A stretch of 64,000 bases of DNA. It comes from Astrocystis sublimbata. Taxonomy: Eukaryota; Ascomycota; Sordariomycetes; Xylariales; Xylariaceae. The stretch lies in assembly GCA_022453515.1 (NCBI GenBank), contig JAJNNY010000004.1, positions 1,240,001 to 1,304,000 of the forward strand. Direction: 5' to 3'. The stretch's first letter is position 1, and the number at the start of each line of letters is the position of its first letter. The notes under the pieces were generated by a model, which saw only the letters and a program-made list of their open reading frames with translations, did no database searches and was not told the origin of the DNA. Positions 37,001-51,200 of this stretch are shown in pieces. Position numbers and translations under genes: made by a program.

Positions 37001-39238
37001 TTGGGACAACAGGTTCTGGAAGGTCGAAGAGTACCTATCATGGTGAGCGGCAAGACGCTCCCATGTTTCCGCCCGTTCGACACACACATCCGAGCCGGTG
37101 GTTATATTGTGAACCGCTTCTTGACTGGTATCAGACCACAAGAATACTATTTCCATCACATGGCTGGGCGAGAAGGTCTTATCGATACAGCCGTCAAAAC
37201 ATCACGATCAGGATATCTGCAGAGATGTCTTATCAAGGGTATGGAAGGCCTCAGAATCTCCTACGACACTTCAGTTCGAGACTCAGATGGCTCTATGGTA
37301 CAGTTCTTGTATGGTGAGGATGGGCTTGATATCACCAAGCAGAAATACCTCAACGATTTTGAGTTTGTCCTCCGCAACCAGACATCACAGGTTCATCGGC
37401 TTGGAATCGCCGAGCGAGGGTGGGACCAGGACATCTACGAATCTAAGGATTACGCCCAAAAGTACCAGAAAAAAGCCATCAAGCAGGTGCTCGCCAATGT
37501 TCCCAATGCTCTTGACCCGATTATGTCTGAGCTGAACCCCAATAGACATGCCTTTGCGACATCTGAGAAATTCTACCAAAAGGTCTCGAACTACATCAAG
37601 AAGAACAGTGATGGCCTGATCAAGGAAAAGGGTGAGAAGGGCAACAAGTCTACGACCAAGGCGCTCGTGCCTCGCAAATATGCCGAAAAGATCTTCCATT
37701 CGAAGTACCTAAGTTCTCTCGTGGAACCGGGCGAGGCGGTTGGTATCGTGGCAGGGCAGTCGGTGGGTGAGCCGTCCACGCAGATGACGCTGAACACTTT
37801 CCATTTGGCTGGTCACTCGGCCAAGAACGTCACGCTGGGTATTCCCCGTCTACGAGAAATATTGATGACAGCCAGTAATCATATCTCAACGCCGTCGATG
37901 ACGTTGCTGTTGCATCCCGAGCTCTCCGAAAAGGAGGGTGAGACCTTCGCCAAGGCGATCAGCGTTCTTCCGATCGCCCACGTCGTTGATGAAGTGACGG
38001 TGAAGGAGCGGGTCGGCAAAGGTCTCGGTCATCGGTTGGCCAAGATGTTCGATGTATACATCAAGTTCTTCAGCTGCAAAGAGTACACAGAGGCGTATGC
38101 TATTACCACATCCGATGTGCTCAACTCGGTAGAGAAGAAGCTGCTACCTCTACTAGAGAGACTTGTAAAGAAAGAGATCAAGAGCAAGTTGGCCAAGGAG
38201 AGCGCCGCGGTACCCGAGGTTGGCACCTCGAGTGGTACTATCGAAATGGCCGCGCCGAATGCCGAGTCTGGCCCCCGAGATGATGACGACGACGATGACG
38301 ATGAGCAGGACGACGATGCCACTAACGACAAGCAACGCGCCAACCGTGCTCAAGCCGTCTCGTACGGAGCCAACGACGACGAAGACGACGAGATCCAAAG
38401 GCGACTGGAGCGCGAAGCATCGCCTGTGGAAGACGAGGAGGACCACGAAGACGAAGGCTTCGGTGGCAGCCCGCCTGCTTCCGGCGACGAGGACGAGGAG
38501 ATGGGCGATAAAAGCCAGGTCAACCGCGGCCGCGAGGAGCGCATCAAGGAGAAGACACCCACGGTGTCCCGCTTTGCATGTGACGAGGCCATGGGCGAGT
38601 GGGTAGACTTCACGCTCGAATACGATTCCAACATCCCGAAGGTGCTCATGCTGAGCATCGTGCAGGATGCTGTGCGGAAAGCGCTCATCCAGCAGATCCA
38701 TGGCATCCGTTCGTGCATCTACGTCGCAGGCGAGAAGGTCAAGGATATTTACACGGGCGAGGAGGCCGAGCGGAACGTGATCCACACGGACGGCGTCAAC
38801 CTCGAAGCCATGCAGAAGTATGGCGAATTCATCAACCCCAACACGATCAAGACGAACGACATCGCCGCCGTGCTTAGGGTGTACGGTGTGGAAGCCGCGC
38901 GGCAGAGCATCATGCTCGAATTAGGCGGTGTCTTCGGTGGTCACGGTATTAGTGTCGACAATCGTCATCTGAACCTCATTGCAGACTACATGACGCGCAA
39001 TGGATCGTTTACGCCCTTCAATCGCAACGGCCTTAAGGGCAATGTCTCTCCATTCACAAAGATGAGTTTCGAGACGACGTTGAGTTTCTTGAAGGATGCC
39101 CTCCTGGATGGCGATTGGGACGATCTCACCACCCCGAGTAGTCGTATTGTGATGGGACGGTTAGGCAAGATTGGTACGGGCGCGTTTGATATCTTGACGA
39201 GGATGCATGTGAAGAATGGGAAGAACACCATTGGTTGA
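34020..39238 (+). CDS. RPA190: RNA polymerase I largest subunit (Rpa190/A190)
   Basis: Two exons, 34020-34201 and 34261-39238, are split by a 59-bp intron (GTAAGT...CAG) and encode 1719 residues. The join gives DFICTTCNLPSPNC, the start of the clamp zinc site (C62, C65, C72, H75). The catalytic loop NADFDGDEMN is at 650-659, with the three magnesium-binding aspartates at 652, 654 and 656. Other conserved blocks are RQPTLHKPSIMGH, the bridge-helix region near GREGLIDTAVKTSRSGY, and EPGEAVGIVAGQSVGEPSTQMTLNTFH. The protein has no heptad C-terminal repeat, which separates it from Pol II; the long acidic insertion in the jaw region (many Asp near residue 1400) is typical of Pol I. A further acidic low-complexity insertion lies near 270-330. 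Family knowledge: it transcribes the 35S rRNA precursor in the nucleolus. Confidence 0.97.
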
Positions 39239-39863
39239 AATGGGTTTGGTGTTGAGAGTAATTGAAAAGAGAGGGAGGGGAAGAGTCGGTCACGTATTGG
39301 GCGTTTGGAGCATTGTCTGTCTACATTGCTGTTATCCTGGCTTTGCTTCCATTGTATGTACTCCGATATGGAGCATACTTACTGCTTGCTACTATCTTCA
39401 TATCTTCAAAAGAGAGCGTGCATTCTCTCCATCATGTACCATTCAAGAAGTCAGTCGATCAACCAATCAAGTTTCGCATTAACATCATTGTTCCAAACAC
39501 GTTAGCTTCAGCTGCCCTCCTGTTGTTGGTCGCTCACCCAATTGATGTCTTTGACTCACTCCTGTGAAGAGTGACTCGAGTGAGCAGGCTAATGCGGGGG
39601 CACCGAGCCGAGGCTCCGCATGCTTACAGTAGCTCTCTCCGGGGAACGTGGGCGGCAATCTGGGGGGGCTAAGACACCTAGCTGGACCTCGATGCCGAGG
39701 TGAAATTGATCCGCAATTCCAACTGTCTCCCTCGCGTTGAATGAATAATCAATGATTCAATGAACATAGCTTTGAGAACTTCAAAAACAGTTGATACTCA
39801 TTTATTCTGACCTGGCTACGCATCTGAATTCAACTGCTTGCGCTGCGACAAACGACAGTGAGA
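39239..39863. other. Intergenic region RPA190 / GST kappa
   Basis: This 625-bp stretch holds the RPA190 3' region and the promoter of the GST-kappa gene. Two TGACTC-type sites and a bulged hairpin at 39592-39621 (right arm GGCTCCGCAT; the left arm is the same sequence complemented with a 7-base insertion) are the only features seen. Confidence 0.55.
39552..39577. promoter_or_regulatory. Two TGACTC(A) bZIP-type sites
   Basis: TGACTCA at 39552-39558 and TGACTC at 39572-39577 lie 20 bp apart, about 290-310 bp upstream of the GST-kappa ATG. Gcn4/CPC-1 and AP-1-like (Yap1 type) bZIP factors bind such cores. Use in vivo is inference only, and short motifs can occur by chance. Confidence 0.35.
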
Positions 39864-41595
39864 ATGAGTCCGCCGACATCGACGCCGACGCCGACGAAGG
39901 AGATCACGCTCTACGTCGACGTGGTTAGCCCGTTTGTGTATATCGCGTATCATATTCTTGAGGTGAGCTCACTATCCTTCCCCCCTCTCTTTCTCTTCTC
40001 TTCTTCTACTACAATTTATCATGGTAGTTTTGTCTGTCCGCTGAGCTCTGCTGATTTACTCGTGACTACGTATTAGAACGACCCTGTCTTCAAGGATGTG
40101 AAGAAGACATATGTCCCTGTGTTCCTGGGCGGGATCATGAATATGGTAAGTGCTTTTCTTTTTCGTTTCTCTTCTAGCGACTCTGGGGTTGGACTGGGTC
40201 ACTTATCTCGTTGGGAAGCTTGGGCCATCAGATCAGATCAGTTGAGTTGCATGGAGATACATGGTGACAAGCGCCTGTTCAAACGGCGCATGCAACGATG
40301 AAGGGGTCCACTGACTGCGCTGTAATGCCATGCTGCTTCTGCTGCGAAAGCAGGGTCGGAGAGGAAAGGAGACAATATCACAGAGAGACATGCCGTAGAT
40401 TCAGCAGGCAGGCAGACATGTGGGCTTTGAGATGAAGGACTCGTGCCGACGCCGATGCTGACGACGAATGTGATCTAGGCTGGGAACACACCGCCGATAC
40501 GGATCAAGAGTATGTGTTTTCCTGTTTCTTCTTCATCTACTATTTACTACAATCCGCGATTTGCCCTGCTCGACATACTCATTGACCTGATACATTGTTC
40601 CTATTGTTGTTGCTGTTGCTGTTGCTGTTGTCTTCCTTCAACACTTGTGCGGGATTGATATCAAATCACCCTGCTTGTGGTTGTGCACCTCGGCCACGAG
40701 GCAAATGAGATAGATAGGTGTGGTGTCGCATACCTCTTCATGAGAAGGTCAAATCAGATTTCACCCGACTTCTCCTTCGTTGGTGTTGGTCAAATCTCAA
40801 TTATCACTACGCACCTCACGCAACGTCAAAATTGATGAACCCCAATCTATTTCAATACTATCTTTCTGCCCTTCCCTGCCCTGCTACTTTACCTATCTAT
40901 ATACCTACCAACTCAGCATCTACATCTCCCGGTCTCTCTCCCTTGCCGTAACCAATACAAGCAAACCAAGTCAAACCAAGCCCAGCTCCCAACTGAATAG
41001 CCAGACAACTAACCAAACTCCCAACCAACCAACAGACAAAGACACTTGGATCAACCAAGAGCGCAACCGCTGGTCCTCCCTCTTCGCCGTGCCCATGGAG
41101 TCCTCCATGCCCCCGAACTTCCCGCCCAACACCCTGCACGTGATGCGCGCCCTCTGCGTCATCGCCTCCACCGAAGACGACAACCAACGCACCCTCCGCG
41201 CCATCCTCACCAAGCTCTTCGCCGCCTTCTGGGTCTCGCACGCCCCCATCTTTACGCCCGAGACCTACGCGCCCATCATCGCCTCCGTGCTCGGCGCGTC
41301 CGAAGCCGAGCGCATCCTCGCCGAGGCCGGCACGAAGGGAAAAGAAGTCCTGCTCAAGAACACGGATAAGGCGTTCGCTGAAGGCGCGTTCGGGCTGCCG
41401 TGGATCGTGTGCAGGAAGAGCACGACGAGGAAGAGGAATGTTGTTGTCGGGATTGAAGAGGAGACCGTTACGGAGACGGAAGGCTTTTGGGGCGTCGATC
41501 ACCTGGGACACGTCGCTAGGTTTTTGGGTTTGCCGAAGCCGGGGGCGGGGGCCGGTGAGGGTGAGGGTGAGGGCGGTTGGAAGGCGATGCTGTGA
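39864..41595 (+). CDS. Kappa-class glutathione S-transferase / DsbA-like thioredoxin-fold protein
   Basis: Four exons, 39864-39962, 40077-40145, 40479-40509 and 41036-41595, have introns of 114, 333 and 526 bp and encode 252 residues. Exon 3 is only 31 bp and supplies AGNTPPIRIK, a block expected in this family. The joined N terminus contains LYVDVVSPFVYIAYHILE, whose Ser after the first strand matches the GST-kappa glutathione-activating position. It continues with NKDTWINQERNRW and the helical domain, and closes with PWIVCRKS...FWGVDHLGHVARFLGL. A charged insertion of about 20 residues separates PWIVC from FWGVDH. The C terminus has a Gly-Glu repeat. Family knowledge: conjugation or reduction with glutathione, often in mitochondria or peroxisomes; the related 2-hydroxychromene-2-carboxylate isomerases share the fold. 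The substrate is not predictable. The last two introns are long for this window. Confidence 0.9.
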
Positions 41596-43301
<1,706 letters not shown>

Positions 43302-44978
43302 CTAATGGGCGTGCACTGGGGCGGTAATTGCTTAGTTAGCGTGATAAGATAGGTAATCAGGCAATTGCGGTGGAAAGTGCAGGGGCGACAGACCTTGGGG
43401 CGCGTGAATTGGCAGTGGCTGGCGACTAGTAAGGAAGGAAAGTGGGTCGTGTGTCGGGCAATTACGAGTTGCGTTGTGTTGAATTTTTCGGGGGCAGACA
43501 GGGGTGCGGTTTCTGGTGTTGGAGTGCTTTGATTTTAGGTGGCATTTCTCGGCCTCCAAAGCGCTGCTAATTTTTGATTGGCAGATGCAGTCATAGAGTT
43601 TCTGCACCCGCACTAGAAACGAGGTGGGTGGGGCAAGTCCAAACGCGGCCAACTGATCAAAGGTGCCACTGGGTTACCGTTGCACCTCCTGCTGCCTTAG
43701 TCCTATTCTGGCCTATTTCGAGATCCAAGATCGAGGATGACACAACCTCGAAGGTTTACATTGTGATATGCACCTGCACCGTGACATCTTAATCTGGGTT
43801 ACTCGATTCTTCAAGAGGCCATTACCTATGTATCATCTACCAACCTAGGCGCGCTTGTGCCAATAAGGAAACTGTAATTGGCTGCTTTTTCACCGTCGTG
43901 ATACCCCGGCTCGCCCGGGTATGAAGCCCCAGCACTCGAGGCACTAGGGAACTGGCACATAATTAGATCGGCAATGTTTCAAATGGACGAACATATCAGT
44001 CACGGGTTTATTGGTTTACAGACGTGGCGAATATGCATGTAATATCACTACCTACCTGGGTATTAATGGCTTAAACACGGGATGACCTGTTATTGTAGGT
44101 GCGAGAGAGGAGACTCGCTGTGGTTCAGAATTGCATGCAGGTAAGTAAGTTGCTGGCGAGGTTTCTAGGCATCATCTCTATGGCTAATGTCCTACCTACG
44201 GTGTTTCTTTCTCTTGTGTGAAGTATCTATCACAATGGTATCAAGAACGGGAATGGCCTTAAACCATAATTACGGTATCATATCTTGTACAAATTGCTGA
44301 ATGTAATACGGGCCAGTAGTAGGTAACGGGACAATACCTGACCAGAAGCCCCGATCTACTTCTATGCTATACCTAATGGCAGAACATGGTTCATGGAAAT
44401 CCTACAATACAATGTTCAAAGTAATGTGTGGGCTATTAAACGTCACCTGTTTAGGCGTGAAATTAGGAACATGCGAATTTGTGATTGGCTGTATCAGAGT
44501 GGCCATCAACAACACCTCGGAATCAGCTCCTCTAAATGAGGCAAGGCCTCGAAGGGAAGCCCCGGAGTTGGTACTGCAGGGTGGGGTATGCATGTTGCTG
44601 CAGCCACCTTTGTTTGGACTCCCAGCCAGAATGGCGATTTCTGGTTGGCTGGATCTGCCGCACTAAGGTTGGCTCCGCTGTCAAGGATCGTCGATTCTAG
44701 CGTGCATGCTGATTGCTGCTGCACCTTGGAACTGCGACACGCCTGATGCCAGCCCTGGAGCCCTGCAAACGCGCTGCCCAGTGCCAGGCACCCACAGTGC
44801 TCCAATGCCCCACGTCCCGTGTCCGATCCACAGTCTCGCAGTAAGTCGCGCCTGCTGGCCCAAGGTATTACCGTACCCTAGTAATTAATTCCTGCAGCCG
44901 CGTTCTAGTAGGTAGTCGCCCAGAACCTGCCATGTCCGCTGGCTGATCCGGTTCGGGCGCCCACTCTGATTCTCCTCC

Positions 44979-44985
44979 TATTTAA
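44979..44985 (+). promoter_or_regulatory. TATA-like box of H4 (TATTTAA)
   Basis: TATTTAA lies about 158 bp upstream of the H4 ATG and is followed by a C-rich, A-rich leader typical of highly expressed fungal genes. It mirrors the box of H3. Confidence 0.6.
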
Positions 44986-45142
44986 CAACCAGTTCCTCTT
45001 CCCCACGTTCATCCAACTTCTCCCAATACCATTCCCATCCACCACTTATCCCATCATCAACCACCCGCATTCAGCCTCATCTTGCCTTGTGCAATCCCAA
45101 ACCAACAACACTTAATCCCACACCCAACAAACTACCATCAAC

Positions 45143-45666
<524 letters not shown>

Positions 45667-48182
45667 ATTGGGTTCTTCGATCTTGTTTGGGAGCATTTGG
45701 GACTGGGGAGTTCACGTCTGTTACGAAATGTCATTACTTCTTTCGCACTCGCGCGCGCTACACTACATACACACTTGGCGCCACCACACTACTGAGCATG
45801 CGTGGTTTACTGGTCATGATGATCAATGGGAATGGGTTTCATGTTTTTGCAAAGGGGTGTTCACTTGTACCATAAAGAGATATGGGATTCTCTTCGGGTT
45901 TTAGTTGATGGCCCATGCGGCAATGTTCGATGTCAGTCGATACCTAGTAGCCACGTCGCTGGCGAAGATTCAATGGAACTACATCGCTAGTTCATACGCC
46001 AAATGGGAAAACATCTATGCAACTCTTCTTCATTCTTCGCTGTGCATGTCTTCTGCGACTTGTTTTCGCTGGTGATCGACGACACGTGTCGCATCGTGGC
46101 TCCACTCTCGTCGCGCTCGGTCCGTGGGGTCTGGCGGTGTAGGCTTATTTCACAGTTGGGTTTGCTGACCGTTCTTCGCGCAACTTGGGGGCTTTGATCA
46201 AGCCATTCACTCACTACAGGGTAGATCCGTACTTTTGCAAGATCTTGTGCATTGTACATAACACTTGGGTAGACGCAGCATCAGTTAATCATTATTATAC
46301 CCATTATCTAATATGACACTTGTAATCATATTTCGTGACTGTGACTCAACATCAATTACAGCTAAATCTTAATCACATGTATGGCGCAGCAGAAGGTTTC
46401 GTGACTCGGAAGCTTGCAACTCTAGGTACCTGCGAAATAAATAAAGCAGGGCGTAGGGAGTGTGAGTCATAGAGTCAGCCGACATGCATTACTAGTAGGT
46501 GGGCAGCGCTTCACGCGAGTTTGATGCGTGTGGGAACGTGTATTACAGGCATGAAGCAGTGTTTGGGTTTAAGATGTCTGTCTTCGAGGTTGGCGTGCTG
46601 GTCTGTGTTGATCGCCAAGGCCAGTCAGCCAGCCAATCAAATTCTGTAGAGCGGATATGTGGGTCCTGTGTATCAACTTCCGGGTAGCCTCGCTGAATTG
46701 AATTGCGCATGGCGACGCGACTCTTGCTTTTCTGAGCTTGATACTTTGTAGATATGTTGAGGTAAATATTCGAAACATTTTGGATGTGGTTATATGTGGG
46801 TTGGGGTGTTGTGGCTGGTTGGGGAAGTTTTGTGTTAAAATATGCAATTGATTATGTGAAATTTGAAATGAAATGTATGAGATGTCAACTGGTTTCAGCA
46901 AACATCACTATTAACGACATAACAAGTATATCATAATCGCTGAAATGAACATTTATCAACTGGGATGCTTGTATTTAGTACTGAGAGCATATTGCGGCTT
47001 GTAGTTCTTATAAAATCCCGTGTTGTGTTGTATCGCGCATGTTCCGAGTCCATTGCATCAAGCAACCCATGCAAAGCATAACGCGCATTAATCTCAGATA
47101 TGGACTCTGATGATTGCTAGAATAAATACTCATGGTATGTGAGCAATAATGAAGAAGATAGGTACATAGAATCACCGCGCGCGATCAGCTCATTAGCTTC
47201 CTCTACACGGTATCCCAAGGCATGCGTTCAACACACGCCTCTAATAACTACTGCTTGCTGTACGAATCCTACTTTGAGTACGCTAAAAATAATGTCTGTA
47301 GACCATCTCAGATGGCATGCACGTCGCATTGTGTTTTAAAGTTTCCCATTTTCGGTATAGAGACTTGTATAACCTGCCAGCGAGAAGCGGATGGGCGCCG
47401 ACAGTTGACATGGAGTATCACCAATCACAGGCAGTAGAAAAGTGACCGAGAAGGCCTGATCTCAATTCAAGCATGTAGAAGTACATAGAAATGAACGAAT
47501 ACCTCCATAATGGCATATGACTATTGTATGGGAGGGGTGCTCACATATAGACAGGACAGCACCGCGTGAGTTGAGATACCGACATCATACCTTCTGAAGC
47601 ACGGTCGCCGAAATACACGCTTCGACATACATCAGCGCAGATTTGAGCACTTTGGCTCGAGGGTGGTACTATCTCAATAAGGTAAGATACAGGAAGCGGA
47701 CCTACAGTGTTTTTCGACAACAAAAGCTCAATATGCATATCGAGGGCACTGACGTCGCTGTTTCAACCATCATGTGAAGTAGAAACGACCCTCATGATCG
47801 ATAATATCCTTCAATCCTTGTCTGCCAATAACCAGGGATCTTTGACAACAGCCTAGCAGACAGCCGTCAGGAGTGGCTCTAATTAAGCCAAAAGACACGA
47901 GTCACTTCTCTCATTGCAAAGATAGCCGCCCAGGAGTGGAATAAAATTTTCAGAGCCTCTGCATCGAGATTGAAGTAGATAGACACATGAGATCACATGG
48001 GCATATCCATAAGTCAATAATAGGCAGGAGCTATAGCAGTGTTAGCTACCATCGACCACATTGCGACCTAAATAGCTGAGAACGTGTAGCTTACCACAAG
48101 GGATGCACTCGGGACAATGACTATATATTAGAGTTTGTGCAGGGATTAGTCATCATTGTTATGTCGAGCCCCCTCGTTGAAG
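45667..48182. other. Gene-poor region between H4 and tRNA-Asp
   Basis: About 2.5 kb beginning with the H4 3' untranslated region. Composition is AT-leaning from 46.2 kb onward. The longest open frames (about 60-110 codons) show no domain or codon pattern I can defend. Confidence 0.55.
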
Positions 48183-48295
48183 TCTCGATTGGTCTAGTGG
48201 TTAGGATACCTGCTTGTCACTCTTAGCTTGAGACGTAGTCTTAAGTTAACAATGATAGTTCGCAGGTGGCCGGGGTTCGATTCCCCGATCGAGAG
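48183..48295 (+). tRNA. tRNA-Asp(GTC): tRNA-Asp (GTC) with a 41-nt intron
   Basis: The acceptor stem TCTCGAT pairs fully with ATCGAGA, with G as discriminator base. The D-arm follows with loop AGTGGTTA. The anticodon stem CCTGC/GCAGG encloses loop TTGTCAC with anticodon GTC at 48216-48218. The T-arm is CGGGG-TTCGATT-CCCCG and contains a perfect B box. A 41-nt insertion at 48220-48260 sits one base 3' of the anticodon, the canonical position for nuclear tRNA introns. It contains a GAC triplet that can pair with the anticodon, as expected for the pre-tRNA fold. CCA is not encoded, as usual in eukaryotes. It delivers aspartate at GAC and GAU codons. Confidence 0.96.
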
Positions 48296-51200
48296 CAAAT
48301 TTGTTTTTGCAGGCTTTTCTATATTTTGACTTATCCCCGCAAACATGATTAGCCCTTTCTCTCTCTTTTTTTATTCTGCAATAGGTATGATATAGAAGCA
48401 GGTGATACGGGATAAAAATATATATGACTAGGTATGTGTTTATTACGATAGAGTAAGTCCTCCGTAATACGAGATGTCGGTTATCGTTGACATTTGAGTT
48501 GCATGTTTACGAATTATGTCTGCAAGCTGAGACCTCGGTGTAGTGCACACCGAGCACGGGAGGAGGTGGGTGGGATGAGGTTGCACATGTGTCGGATTGA
48601 AAGACTAAGTGCTCGTGACCTAGATAGAGCTGATAAAGAGAAAGGGCGGGGGATGTTCGATTATGCTTGTGCCAGTTGAACTACAGGGTGTTGTATGCTG
48701 TCGATCATGTTGTGTGATAGTGACACTGAAGAGGGGTTGGGTGAGGATGAAGGTGCACAGAATGATTGAGCATAGGAACCTGGAGTAGTCTGTAGAGAAG
48801 GTCATCAGACGAGGATAAGACTTCAAAATAGCAAACAACAACAGACGGGTGAGTTTGTTTCAAGTTGGAGCCGGTATAGAGCGCCCCGTGTCTGCTTGAG
48901 CTTACGTGTCGTCGGAGGCTAAATGTACAGAGGTTGTGGTCTGCCATTAACGGCATTGATGGGCGGTAGTATCTATCCAGGGAGGGAAGACACCCGAGTT
49001 GCTATATGTAATCAAGTATTTGAGTTGAGATGAGCTGAGTCATGCTATCTCCTTTCATGTTTGGTCATGCGACTCTTGACTGTCCGCCTAGGCCGTCTCT
49101 TTCATAGCAAACTGTCAGAGAATTGCCACACTTAATGTGTAATAAGAGCATGTGACCTCACAATGTATGCGATGCTTTGTTCTCAAACTCTCGAGATGGC
49201 TAAGGGTTTTCAAGAAAAGTTATTTGTCAACCTCAGACCGCCCGTTAGTCCACAGCTAGATTGAGTCGGACTGAGTTTGACAGACCGACACTTTGTGATG
49301 GACTTGGTCAAGCTCATCCTGTTGGCTCCCGATTGCCGTCAGTGAGTAGGGCGGTCTCCGGATCGTCCACGAGTGACATTCAAGTGAGCTGAATGCAAAT
49401 GAGTACCAAAGTACCCGTCAGCAGCCGCCATGCACCAACGCGAAGGGATACCCTCTCATGGCCAATTACTCTCTGACAAAACTTGCTCAAGCAGCTTTTT
49501 AGCCCCAGGACCGATGGAATGCTCAGAATGTCAGGCAAACCCGACACATCTCAAGAGGATTGAACAATCACTCATCAGCTCGGCCAATCCAACGGCGTTG
49601 AACGCTCTTCAGCTCAACACGAGCCGGAGATTTCACGGTCACACCAAGACCCCCATCAAGCTGCTACGCCTCAAGTCGTATTCGAAGCATGAGTCCACGG
49701 GACCGAATCTCTCACTTACACACATTCAAAAGTTTTTCAAGATTGGCCACGCGTCCGCGATTGCCCATGGTACGAGCAGAGACGGGCTGAATCTGCATAG
49801 CACGAAACAATGCATCACCTCCGCGGACTTTGCTTGGCTGCAGTCTACGTGCCAAAGGAGCTGACGTCGGACGTTCCGCGCAAGGCTCATATGTATCATT
49901 CGCCCAGAAGATTTCTATGAAGGTATCAACAGCCTGCACTGTCCTCCACACCAACCTTCGCTCGGGTTATTGTTTACCCTGTTCAGCACGACATGGTTCT
50001 TCGCTCAAGAGCATACCGATCTTGGAATGCAGATGCGATTGGATTGCGGTTATTTCGCCGCGCCGGACTTACTGTAACCTGCGACGTCATAGCGATGCAA
50101 GCGAACATATTTTCCTCTTCCTTGTTTTTGGCGCGGAAATGCTATAACTTTTTCATTTATCAGATGTGGCTTTGATGCTTGCTTGCTTGCTGCATGTATG
50201 CAAGTAGAACCTGCATCTTGGATCTCGGCGCATGCCGTTGACGCCACACAGATGCAGGGCCCGACAGGCAAGACAGGTTCTGGGAGTATCCTGGCACGTC
50301 TGGTTCTATTTGGGGCATTGGGCGACGGCCCGCTGTGGGCGGTCATACAATGTCCCGGCACATCTTGCGTCGACTCCGCTGGCAGATTCTAGAATTGTGA
50401 GACGTGATAGGTCGTTCGCGTACCCACACATCAACCTTATCCCAGCATTGGCAAAGGTACCTTGCTAGATTCGGAGGCCTTCTCTTGAATAGTGGTGGAA
50501 TTACACAGAAGAGCTGACTGGGGACTTGAATAGGCTTAGGCTGATACTTTGATAAACTCTAATTCGCGCCCGCAACCGTGAGAGGGTGTGTGTGGCGAAA
50601 ATTCTATCGTGGAAGGTTTCCACGTGGTGGCGTTACCAGCAATAAGGCGGGGGGAGTAGATTTCGATTCGTTGTCGACAGCCAAGTCCCGAGTGGAACGG
50701 TGGCGGTGCAATACACAGCATACGCAAAATGCGACCTGGACATTGCGTGTTGCACGTATGGGATTTCATACTTTTCCAAACCAAACGTATCGCCTTTTCG
50801 AAAAACACGTTTCCGCGGCGAAGCGAATGGAATCTTGGCACATACCAGCCTTACATTGGGGAAATAGGCGTTGGCACTCTGAAATGAATAGGGCTTGCAT
50901 CTTCGGAACCATGCATAGAATGCCGAGCTTACGTATGGCTGTGCTGAGGTGACATGTGGTACGTAATGCACCTGCAATAGAATGTTTCTCGACTATTCGC
51001 CAATATACTTGCTACTGCATCTGTAACTGTAGATGTGCAAGATAGAGAGAGGGCTGAGAGGGCTGCGTAAACGTTATCTACGAGACTTGGTGTTGGCTAG
51101 CCGCGGTTTTCCGTCGTTGACTCATCATCACCCTTCCCTCGGGCGGCCTCACTGCTGTTGGGAACAAGCTACCCGTGACCTCGGCCAATGCTGGTACCTA

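Noticed and set aside
40780..41035. Open frame in the last GST-kappa intron that runs into exon 4
   Set aside because: It contains no ATG before the exon, and the conserved N-terminal domain is supplied by the three upstream exons.
46569..46901. 110-codon minus-strand frame 3' of H4
   Set aside because: No recognisable domain, and length within what chance allows in this AT-leaning region.
49430..49864. 144-codon plus-strand frame with an ATG start
   Set aside because: No domain, no nearby promoter or intron signals that extend it, and an unremarkable composition. An orphan gene is possible but not supported without transcript data.
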